A stretch of 64,000 nucleotides of DNA, taken from NCBI GenBank assembly GCA_030268105.1, contig BSDZ01000078.1, forward strand, positions 6,953,501 through 7,017,500, read 5' to 3'. Shown in pieces: positions 50,301 to 60,436 of this stretch. Position numbers and translations under genes: made by a program. Position 1 is the first letter of the stretch. Each line of letters starts with the position of its first letter. A model generated the notes under the pieces. The model was not told the origin of the DNA. It saw only the letters and a list, made by a program, of their open reading frames with translations, and did not search any database. The stretch is from Volvox africanus (Eukaryota > Chlorophyta > Chlorophyceae > Chlamydomonadales > Volvocaceae).

Positions 50301-53300
50301 TCGTCCCCGACCTGTTCCCCTCCATGGCTCACGGTTGTTGAAGAGATAAACCGCTGGAACAGTCATTTGTCAGTCCTTCGCGATGAAAGCACGCCCGGAG
50401 GGAGATAGCTGCTTGGCCTCTTGTGCACTTGTCGCTTGAATCTGCGCCAATCGGCCACTTTGAAGGCCGAACATCTGTTTTTTTCCAGCACTGTCTTGAC
50501 CTGCTATGATCTGTTCTCGCGCAGGTAGAACCTTTCCTGCTGGTGCCCATGGGGGAGGGACGCAACGCGGATGCTCGGAGAGCAGAGCTGTTGCGCCGCC
50601 GCACGGAGTACATCGCTGGACTGGGTATGGATCCTGAGGTGGGTTTCGAGCGATATGGACCTACCTGTGCGCCAGCACATGGCGCCCTGGTGTGTGTTGA
50701 ATGAGAACCGAAAGGCAGGTGGGGAGAACGCAAACCTTGTCCATGCTGCCCTGCGTCAGCACAAGCTTTGTACCGACTCCGTAGTCACCTAATTTCCCTC
50801 TCTTAATTCACAGGAGGATTTGCCCGAGTCCATGTCGTTGGATCGCCTGCGTGTGTCGGCCCCCATGGCCACCAGCAGACCAGAGACGCAGTGCATCTAC
50901 GCGGTCACCATGGCTACCGGTGGGTCTTGATGCTGGGTACTGTTTCCCAATCCCATGGCGTGCGTGGTGACAACTGGGAACGGAGCCCCAGGCAAAGGTA
51001 TTTGAAGTTGGGCATTATCTGTCAAGTGAATGTCATTTTCGTTTTCCCTTCGTACCTGTGGCAGTGTCCCGGCCCAGTGTGCCTGAAGCACTTGCGTCCC
51101 TGGAGCGCACCGCTGCACGGGAGGGGATAGCGCTGCACTCGTTGACCGAGGTGCAGCGGCAGCAGAGGGCGGCACACCGGGATGTACAGGCGGAGCTCGC
51201 GGCGGCGGGAATGGAGGTGGGTGATTAGGCGGTGTTGAATTCGGGACCTCCTAACACGGGCCGAGTTCCAATGAACGGGTACTTCTTATAGGGTTTGTGT
51301 GTGCACAGCTTGATATGCCGCACCCTCTCTCAATTTGCAAGATTGGCATGGCGGTGTGGTGAACCTAGCGTGAGCATCCGAATATCTGTGTTTCGGGGCT
51401 ACTGGTTTCCTAAATTGTAAGGTTTGTATTCCATGTTGTACACTGACGCTAAACCTGCAATTAAGAGGGTCGCGAGAGTGTTGTCGAGGCTCACTTCAGT
51501 GCCCCGCCAATTAGTTTTGTCGACCAACATTGATCCAGGCCCCGTTAGGGGCCGCCTGGGCCTCTTGCCGCCCCGCCGTGCCGGAGCTCTTTGCGGCAGC
51601 TCTACCACCCGGCGCGGTTCTCTGGCGGCAGTGCCCGTACAGTCACATCCATACAGCCGGTATCCAGCACATTATGTCTGCCCTGCTTCGTTGATGCCCA
51701 ATCAGCTCATGTCTGTCTATTTTCTGACTCGTCGCAGGGTGTGGCATCGCTTTGGGACGAAGACGTGCTGGGTCAGCCCGGGCCCCCACCTGCCCGCCCC
51801 CTTGACCTCGACGCCTTCGCGGAGGATGCGAAGCGGGCAGGCGCAGTGGTACTCATAGCAGCCAGGGGGGAGATGGCGGAATGCGGCCACCTGCAGACAC
51901 TGCTGGAATTGCAGGGGGTGGCGTGCGTGGGTAAGTATCTTGACTTGCAGGCTGATTACAAGTAGTAACTGCACTTTATGCGGGACTGTGAGCTATGTTA
52001 TTGCAACAAAAGGAGTTGTGTGAAAGAGTGGGAACGCACTTAATGGCAACTTTTATGTACCCTCCTGGGGTCGCAGCTTGCCTAGGGGGTTTCGGATCCA
52101 TGTAAACAAAGTGCGCGTGGTTGCCAGACAATGCCTATCTCCGTAATCAGAACGACGAGTGCAGGAGGGTCGCGAGAGTGTTGTCGAGGCTCACTTCAGT
52201 GCCCCGCCAATTAGTTTTGTCGACCAACATTGATCCAGGCCCCGTTAGGGGCCGCCTGGGCCTCTTGCCGCCCCGCCGTGCCGGAGCTCTTTGCGGCAGC
52301 TTTACCACCCGGCGCGGTGCTCCGGCGGCAGTGCTCATACATCAAGCAATGTCTTAATCATGTGTACCCGCTTCCGCCGGGCAAGTGTTGCCTACACGCA
52401 GATGTTCCTCGTGTCGAGCCCTTCGGTGCCTTCTCCTTTCCCCCTGGTCATCAGGTCCGGGCAGTCACCAGATGGCCTGGCTGTGGGACAGGACGACATC
52501 TGCGGAGATGCTGCAGGTAGGGTCGGAGAAGGTTTGGATGTAAAGGACCTCCATTCGGCAGTAGCCGATTGCGGTTGCTCTCACAAAACCTAGGCCTCCC
52601 ACACACTGCCATCAAGGGACTGCATTGTTCCCTCGGTCCCTATGCGGCTAACAGTCGGTCGGTATTTGTCCGGTCTTGTTGTTCGGGGCGGTGTATTGCC
52701 TCCCAAGCTTACTCCATGCGACGTGGGTGACTGTGTGCCAGCCACTCGATCATAAGAACAATCACACGAAGACCAGACCTGGACGATGGCCTTCACACCC
52801 CGACTGTGCAGGATCTGCACCCCCAGGGCGTAGATGCGCCACCTCGCTTACTGTTGCCGTACGAGGAGCTTGTTACAGCGGCGGATCTGGACGAGCGGAA
52901 TGCCGAGGAGGTGCGAGTTTGCCGTACATGTGTAGCTACCCGCCCATACCAGCTTAGCGCGTGTTCCGTGCTGCGATTTGTCGTCACGGGCAGGGCTCCT
53001 TCTCCGTACGGGACCTGGCATCTGTCCATTGCTAGGTATCCATTCGCTGACCGCGTCCAGACACTCACCGCGCCGGGGGCCCTCTCCACCCCCCCGTGTG
53101 AGCCTCCCACGGGGATGGGCGCCATAGCACCCCCTCTCCCTGCTTCGGGGTGGGGCCCGCCAGTTGATTATCCGTGCTGCCGCTCCCCAATCCTCTGACG
53201 GCCCTCGGACATGAGCCTGGACGGACATGAACGTACGCACATCTTTTGGCAGAACGATGAGATCTGCACATGGAACAAAAGGAGCAGCTCTCTCTCATCT

Positions 53301-55455
53301 GCCGAAGTAAAGAGTGAATTGCCAGTCCGTGGGTATGTGCCTTTCCGACATGTCTTTGCTCTCCCGCCTTTCGCACAGTTGATGGACCGCTTGAGAGCCG
53401 AGGTGGTGGAGGACCCGCCCGAGGACATCTCCCTGCTCGTGCGACCCGCAGCTGACGTAGCCAGCACTGGTGTCGCCCGACTCGCCTGCGGGGCTGATAT
53501 CGTCGCCTATATGGCGGCGCTGCGGGACGGTGATGCCTGCCTGCCCGCTGATACATTGTCGTACCCGCACGGTGAGATCCGGCTGCCGCCGTTGCCACCG
53601 CCAGTGCTGTCATTCGAGCTCTTTGTTGAGACGGACTCTCTCTTTATGGTGCTGGCGGCGCCGGAAGCCACTGCTGAGCTGGTGTCGTCGACCCATGGGT
53701 CGTCGAGCAGGAAGGGAGCGGCAGCGGATCCTGGTGCGGCTATCGCTGCAGGCTTTCATTGCGGCAGGGAGAAGGGCTGGGTGGAGGTGTCGTTTACGTT
53801 GATGGGCCCACTTGGCGCTATGAGCTGCCTTCCGCCAGCAATGTGCGCGGCGGTGGTTTCGGAGCCTGACCTGGCAGAGGCCGCCGAGGCTGACCAGCAA
53901 GCCGCTAGTGAGCTTGCAGTGGCGAGCAAGGTCGCGGAGTCGGCGGTTGCTGAAGCTGAGCGGGCTGTTGCATCAGCGGCGCAGGCAGCCACGGACGAGG
54001 AGATTGCGGAGGATGAGCAAGAAACTGCGGAGGAAGTAATTGCAGCGGAAGCAGAAGCGGCGGCCATGTCTGCCGCGGGGACAGTGGCGGCATTGCCTCC
54101 ACCTGGTATTGCGACCGCGGCGCTTTTGGCACATGCGCCATGCACGTGGGTGGTCCCACCGCCTGAGGAGGCTCTGTCAGCTGCGGCGCTGGATGACGCG
54201 TGCAAAAGAGCGGCGCTGATCGCGGACAGGCTGGGCTTGCGGGGATTAGTGCAGATTGAGGTGCGGCGGAGGGTTCACAATGTTGCGATTGGAACGGAGT
54301 GAGCTCCGCAGATACACCCATATTCCCAGCACGTACGGAAGCTTTAATGATCTCTGTCCGAGTCGGTGTTGCTGGGAAGGTTCTAAAGCCCAGAATTTCT
54401 TTGATAACTATGCTTCGTATATGGAGCTTGAAGGCAGTGCGCCCTTCGCTGCACAATTGCATGTATGGTATACTGCGTGTGGTATGGTACACATACCCAC
54501 CATGCAAGTATTATAATCGGTGCGTCAGTCACTACCAGCTACTTTCCACGTATCCCCAGGTGGATCGCCATCCACATATCCCCCCTGAAGAATCTAGCCT
54601 TATGGTCAAATTTCCCGCAGGCCTTCGTGGCTTCGGACAGCGGCGAGCTGGCGGTCTACGACATCAACGGCAGCCCGGACCTGGGTCCTAACAGTCCTGT
54701 GTGGAGGTAAGCATTGCTACGCTTTTCTGCACCTGCGTATAAGGGTGGTGTTAGGGAGCGGCCTTCAGCAAGACGGGGCGTGCGGTGGTTTCCACAGGCG
54801 GTCTGGCATACCTTAGCTTCCTTCAGCCCTAAGTGTTTCCCAGGAGGTAATGACCTCTACATGTCTTTTCCCAACCTCACCGCCTCGCAGGCAAGCCGCC
54901 GCCGCAGGCCTGCTCCCTCAGGACTTCCTTCGTGAGCTGCTGGGTCTGGCGATTGGGGCCGCTGCTTCTGCTGAGGGTCGCCGTGCAACGTTCGAGGCGC
55001 AGCTGGAGGCCATGGAGCGGGAGGGCTGGGATTTGGACGAGGACGAGACTTACGACAGCCAGTACGGAGGCGACGATGAGGAGGGTGAGCTGCGGCTGCG
55101 CGGGGATGAGGATGAGGATGATGTGGAGAGCGAGGGCGGGCAAGGTGGTTTGGTTGGTGAGGATGAAGGCGAAGACGATATGTTAGGGCAATTGGAAGAA
55201 TTGCGGGTCGGAGCAGGAGTGGAAGAGGAGGTTGAGGAGGAGGACGAGGTGGGTGGAGCGCGGGGAAAATTAGGGCGGGGTGGGGCGTACGCAGGGGATG
55301 AGGGATTTCTGTATTTTGATGACGAGGAAGGAGACGCGGGTAATGGTGGGGGACGCGGGGCAGCGGCAGGTGGCGGCTTCATGGCCTTAGATGAGTTCAA
55401 AGGCAACGGGGGAAGAGGGAGAGGGCGGCAAGGGTTTGAGGACATGGATTTCTGA
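35184..55455 (+). CDS. SAP-repeat / double D-Ala-D-Ala ligase-like fusion protein
   Basis: The 31 modelled exons are 35184-35332, 35969-36374, 36775-36884, 37888-38085, 38805-39018, 39372-39476, 39769-40037, 40317-40620, 40917-40955, 41269-41494, 41831-42581, 42811-43051, 43366-43624, 44136-44658, 44977-45553, 45973-46047, 46397-46459, 46833-46931, 47725-48006, 48253-48405, 48588-49139, 49601-50245, 50525-50638, 50814-50919, 51065-51216, 51738-51930, 52455-52516, 52812-52910, 53379-54260, 54621-54706 and 54891-55455. They total 8499 bases, 2832 residues, with every phase compatible. Residues 1-49 resemble a plastid transit peptide. SAP motifs start near 89, 161, 251, 468 and 552. DDL-like module 1 spans about 599-1457, an acidic linker runs to about 2045, and module 2 (VWVVMGGDG...) spans about 2046-2680. 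The acidic tail ends FEDMDF. Both modules follow the two-module plant DDL order, but active-site motifs are altered. Plant DDL makes D-Ala-D-Ala for plastid peptidoglycan; activity here is doubtful. Confidence 0.8.
36703..36721. repeat. Interstitial telomere-like CCCTAAA units
   Basis: The sequence reads CCCTTAAACCCTAAACCC, close to two and a half units of the plant-type telomere repeat (TTTAGGG on the other strand). It lies in the second intron of the SAP-DDL gene. It also contains AAACCCTAA, the plant telo-box. It is short and may be chance. Confidence 0.5.
38275..38600. repeat. G-rich GGTGRNGG-type degenerate minisatellite
   Basis: An intronic stretch of the SAP-DDL gene (between exons 38085 and 38805) is built of degenerate GGTGGAGGTGAAGG-like units and is strongly strand-asymmetric (purine and G/T on plus). 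The His/Pro-rich frames opposite are repeat artefacts. Confidence 0.65.
40813..40836. repeat. (GCT)8 microsatellite
   Basis: Eight GCT units lie in the intron after the fifth SAP motif exon of the SAP-DDL gene. A shorter GAT/ATG run sits about 110 bases before it. Both are intronic in my model. Confidence 0.8.
47176..47399. repeat. 224-bp intronic repeat, copy 1
   Basis: This segment, from CCGTACGGGACCTGG to ATGAGCCTGGACGGACA, recurs at 53004-53227 in the same orientation with one difference seen (GGCACC versus GGCGCC). It lies in the intron between SAP-DDL exons 46931 and 47725. It has no inverted termini that I can see and no convincing coding frame. It is probably a recent local duplication or a short mobile element. 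Confidence 0.9.
51465..51635. repeat. About 170-bp intronic repeat, copy 1
   Basis: From GAGGGTCGCGAGAGTG onward this matches 52165-52335, with divergence only in the last 40 bases. It lies in the intron immediately before the SAP-DDL exon 51738-51930. Confidence 0.88.
52165..52335. repeat. About 170-bp intronic repeat, copy 2
   Basis: This is a direct repeat of 51465-51635 at an offset of exactly 700 bases, in the intron immediately after the exon 51738-51930. The pair therefore brackets one exon in direct orientation. Confidence 0.88.
53004..53227. repeat. 224-bp intronic repeat, copy 2
   Basis: This is the near-identical partner of 47176-47399. It sits in the intron between SAP-DDL exons 52910 and 53379. 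The offset between copies is 5828 bases. Confidence 0.9.
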
Positions 55456-56224
55456 TGTGACCTTGTCGGCATCCATGAATCGGAACTACAAAATGCGGAC
55501 GATTCTAGATGTTGGAAGCGGCCCATATCGCGGCGATTGGCACACGCACATACTGAATGCTTCTGCCCTTCTCATACATAGAAGGACGGTTGCTAGTGTT
55601 CTGAAATATAGAACTACGGGACCACATTAGGACTAGACGTTTGCGAGCGAATGTACGAAGTCTGTGCGCGTCATTTGTTGCAACGCAGATTGGAGTTTTA
55701 GGTTGACTTGATTTCATTGATGACAACATCCTTCATTGCTGGTGACCTTTTCAGCGTCCTGCTCCCTTGAGACTGCGGACTACCTCAAATCCTAACTTCT
55801 ATCTTTCTAACTGTCTATTGCTATACACATGCACATTCTTAAATGGATCAGATGGGTGACAGGATTGTGGTCTTGGAACTGTTTAACATGCCCTTAAGGC
55901 TTTGCTTTCTTCCTTTGTGGGACTGCTGACAATATTAATGACATGACATATGCTATCTGCGTTGTGGACTCATCCGTGCGTGCGTCTGTCTGTGTCCAAG
56001 CGTCTGTGCATCCATTGATGCATTTGTCTGTCAAAAGCATGAGAATACTACCAGCTCATGCAAATCCACATAACTTCAAATGTACGTTTATGGAAGGATT
56101 CCAGTCTTAATCAGGTGCCGAGGGTATCAAAAATCTACCACATCTCGCATCTGAAAGGGGGTACCGCATCTAGCTTATAGCGACATCTGTCTAGATACTT
56201 TCCTAGCTGCATCTAGATACGTAA

Positions 56225-56448
56225 GTATCGTAGAGTAGGTGCTTCGCCGCAACTGAGGCCCGTTGATACCCTCCAGGTGTAATCCTGATGACAACTGGCT
56301 ACACCAGGACATATTGAAACTTGGGAAATAGTTATCGTATCGTAGAGTAGGTGCTTCGCCGCAACTGAGGCCCGTTGATACCCTCCAGGTGTAATCCTGA
56401 TGACAACTGGCTACACCAGGACATATTGAAACTTGGGAAATAGTTATC
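56225..56448. repeat. 112-bp perfect tandem duplication
   Basis: Copies at 56225-56336 and 56337-56448 are identical by eye, beginning GTATCGTAGAGTAGG and ending GAAATAGTTATC. No gene is interrupted. Similar words (CTGCATCTAGATAC, CCCGTTGATAC) recur near 59.90-60.02 kb, so it may belong to a dispersed family. Confidence 0.95.
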
Positions 56449-56820
56449 CACGCCTTGAGATGTTCTTTCCTTCCAAGGGCCAAATGACAACACAGCCAAA
56501 CCAATCCAAGTTAATCCAAGCTGCTGACAGCCACGACTTTCTAACCCACAGATAGTCCCACTTATGACCCTAAGCGAACACCTATATATATCTGCAAAGT
56601 TGCATGAGCACATATGCAAAGCCAGGGTCCAATAAAGGATGTTTAAGTCCTAGTATATATGTTATTCAAGCTGAAAAGGTGTGCTATATCCCATATCCTT
56701 CTTGTCATACAGCAGGAAGATGGTCGTCAAGGAAAAGAGATTATTTATTAGATTGAATTAATACGGAGCGCGGCACTTTTTAAAGGAAATGTAGCCAAAC
56801 CTGTTTGTGCCTATACGACT

Positions 56821-56890
56821 TTGTTAGCTATAGACGAGATGCCCTTGTTAGCCCTTGATAGACGACCTTGTTAGCTATAGACGAGATGCC
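56821..56890. repeat. 23-bp duplicate, 47-bp spacing
   Basis: The unit beginning TTGTTAGCTATAGACGAG occurs at 56821-56843 and 56868-56890, with a partial third unit (TTGTTAGCCCTTGATAGACGA) between them. It is intergenic. Confidence 0.85.
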
Positions 56891-59800
56891 ATGCAATGTA
56901 GAATGTATGTGGTATAGGGGAGCTTTGCTTCATCCGTGGCCACTACCTGGCAGTCCCCTGCCTTCCCATGTATTTTGGGGCACCCTCATCCGTTCACCCA
57001 TGTTGACTTCTCCGTAATCTGTGATTTTCCCGGGTTCACCTCCCACCGCTAATCCACATCCAGTGGATTCTGCCAGATCAATGGCGGCCTGAACTCCACT
57101 CCACTCCTGTTCGGCGTCGGGGTCCTCACCGTCCAGCAACATCGGGGCACATCCATCTCCTGCACTCGGTTAGGATCAAATCCAAAATCTATCAGGGACA
57201 CAGTGTCATGCCTTGCCGGTTGAAAACACTTTGTAAAACGTTAAACGTGTAAGGCAACAAAACTCTTAGCATACTGTTAGACAAGTAATTTTTTCTGTTT
57301 TTCAGATGGGTGAAATATCATGTTATTTACAGACGCGCACTCACACACGGACATGGGCAATCCTACAGGGCTGAACCCTCGAGGCGCTTCGTGCTGGCCC
57401 CCTTCCCCCAAAAACGTATTTGGTTTGGTGGAGAGGCTGGACAACAAGCAGTACTTGTCTGCTCAGGAGAAAGAGGAGACACACGATGTCCTTGTCAAGT
57501 TTTTCAGCAATAAAACGCTTAGGGGGAGGCCGCTCCGGCAGTGATTGATGAGTGGGCCCTTGTCCAGGTGTGGCAGCTCAGACGCGTAGCCTTCCCACAC
57601 CCACAAGGTGATAACCACATTGACTCCATAAAGCTGGAGAGTCTTAAGCAGCAGCTCCATCAGATGCAATCATACGCCCCTGTACTAAATGCAGTATAGG
57701 TGCTCGTCAGTTGCTGCTGAAAAGGTGCTGTCCCAGACGTAGGTGAGGTGACTCGAAGGCAGGATTTGGGTAGGGTGGTTGGTACTCTTTGGAGGTAGGG
57801 CTTACGTACGTGTTCCTGGGCTTCCTTGGAAACTTCCACCAGTTGGCATTTTACAGTCCGTGGCATATCTCGGCATATCTTGGCATATCGTTTACATGCA
57901 GTGGCATATCGTGGCAGTTTTACGGGGTGGCAGCCTCGAGCCTTCACCCCAAAGCTTTGAAATCCCCAGCTAAGCCGATCGCATAGGCTGCCTGTGTTCC
58001 ACACGCCGGGGTGAGTGTGTGCGCACACAGGGTAGTGGGTTTAATGTGTACACTTCGAACGTTCCAGAACCCCCCCGTAATCATCATCCCAACATGCGTA
58101 TTTTCTGTTGTGTCCATGGCTCAATGCTCTCTGGTGGTGTCCTGTTGGGCGGTTGGCATTTATGTTGCTTGCAGGCACTCCCAGGCGTTCTGATGCTTAG
58201 CTACGAACCATATGCCTGGGAAAGACTGGCAGCAGTGTGTCAGCATGTGTGGTGGTCATTAACTGTATGTAGAAGTGGCTGCAGTGCCAGCAGCCACTCC
58301 ACGTGCCACCTTATGCCGTTGCAAGTTTATGCATGTTGTTGTATAGGTTAGTTGGATCCATGGTTCAGCATGCACTTTAGGCAGTCCGTTGGAGCAGCCT
58401 GTGTGGCGGAGATGCAGGAAGCTGGCCCATGTACTGCATTACACGATGCCATGGCATGACCTCAATGCGATTATCTCGTTGCCGGTTACAGGGATGACAT
58501 GGGCATCAGGGTTCCTACCGTTTTGAGTTTGACCATTTGGTGTATCACTAGCCGTAAAAGTCTTTACACATGATATCATACTTTTACGCCAGCATTCATC
58601 CTCGTGGCCTACTGCTAACCGCACAGCACTTTCATGTTACTTTATGAAGCTGGAGCGAGATTCACGCACTGGACAAGCGTGAACGGTTTGCAGAGGTGTC
58701 CTCGCTGCTTTGCACGTGAGCCGACCTTCAGAACCGACAAGATGAGAGCGACGGCAGTGAGTGGGACCTCAGGATCGAAGGCGCGGTGACAGACGCGGGG
58801 AGGGGCGGCGGTAGAGAAGGACAGGGACGGGGCCAAGGGACAGATACAGGCGGGGAGGCCAGGGTGAAGAGAGGGGGATGAAAAGGTGTGGTAGGGGGGA
58901 AGGGACCAGGCAGGGATGGGGAGGGGAGGGGAGGGGCGGCGACGGGCGGCGACGGGGCCGGGGTACAGGTGGACCATGAGATAGCGTAGGAGTGGCGATG
59001 GGTGGTGTGCAGCAGTGGAGGTGGGGAGAAGGGTGTATCACCTCAGGCGTGTTTTTTGCCTGTTTCTCATAGGCTCCTGACATCCATGCGCGGTGTGTTC
59101 TCGTCCTCTGCCATCTGCCTGCGCAGATCCATGTGGCCTGCCTCATGATGTACACCTTTGGTGGCTGTCCGCCATTGGAGGGACACATGTTGGATTGCAC
59201 TGGGGAGCCACATGGCACAGCCCTTCAATGACCCCGCACCCGCCGATATCGCTTCTGCCATACCGCCACACCACCTCTGCCAGCCTCTGCTTCTGGTGCC
59301 CTGCCACCACCTATCCCAAATACCAGCACCCAAAGGGAAGCAGTGAAGAAGGTTAGAGGAGGCCTTCTGACCCAGCAGGCTCCCTCCCTTGCTAATCGGC
59401 GGATCACTGCAATACACCGGTTTAAAATCATGGGCACGATTTTGCCCCATCCTCACCACCCGCATCATACTCACGTCAACCATCATTTTATCAAAATTGC
59501 CATGAGAGACATTCACAAGACATACACATAAACAGTTGCAGCTGGACTAGGGTGCATTTTTATTCACCGAGACCTTGACGGAGACCATTACTAAGAGACC
59601 TTTGTTACACCTTCAAATGTTTAAAGATGTTGTCCAGTAAGACGTTATAAGAGGGCGCAATGACGTGTAATCATCCTCTTCATAATCACCCACGTGGTCA
59701 ATCATATCTCCATCGGCATCATTATTATTGGGATCCACTGCATCATTTCGATAATATATTTGTCATCGCTTTCTTAGCATACGACAACACAGATTCACAG

Positions 59801-60436
59801 ATGGACATAGAAGAAGGTCGAGGATCGGAAATTTTGATCCTTGCTGCATAGATCTTGCTGCGATACCTTGCGTGTACATATCCATAAACCCCCCTAAACT
59901 GCATCTAGATACTGTGCAAAAAATGAAATACCAATGCAACCCTTTATTTGGAATATTTTATACAAGTAAATGGCATCCACAGCCAGGTACTTCACTGCAT
60001 CTAATGCCCGTTGATACATTTCTCTCCGTACCTACTGATTCGCGACGCTAACACGTCGTGTGCATTTGTAAAATATTTGTGGTGTAAGTTACAGAAGTCT
60101 ATGCTGGCGACAACGTCTTCACAGACTTCAAAAACTGCTGCCAAGCATGCGCCACGATTTGCCAAACTTTCCCTCACTAAGCAGTATGTTTATTATTATC
60201 GTTTGACGAATTATGTTTTGCGTCAAAGAAAAATGGTTTTTGCCTTTGCTGGGTGAGCCTAAAGCATTACGATTTCCAAAGTAGAGCCACTCGAGACACT
60301 CTCGATACCGGCGTCTTTGTTTGTAGGTCTTACGCTCTTGCTTGGCCCAGGTGCCCTTACCCAACAGGTATTGTGATCATCGTAACCAAAACATGACGAA
60401 GCACCACTTGCTTAAACGGACCTGTGACCCATGCAG

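Larger units (their letters stand above)
55456..60436. other. Repeat-bearing intergenic region
   Basis: About 5 kb lies between the stop of the SAP-DDL gene and the first recognisable exon of the M8-like gene. It contains a 112-bp perfect tandem duplication, a 23-bp duplicate near 56.85 kb, and clustered GGCATATC near 57.87-57.92 kb. A dispersed CTGCATCTAGATAC motif occurs at 56207 and 59899. The 5' exon of the M8-like gene, with its signal peptide, should lie here but I could not identify it. A 75-codon frame at 57320-57544 looks mildly protein-like but matches nothing I know. Confidence 0.6.

Noticed and set aside
51424..52357. ORFs with RVARVLSRLTSVPRQLVLST in two copies
   Set aside because: They coincide with the duplicated intronic repeat and are interrupted differently at each end; no evidence of translation.
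57320..57544. 75-codon ORF with DNKQYLSAQEKEETHDVLVK
   Set aside because: It looks mildly protein-like but is isolated, with no known motif and no supported splice partner.
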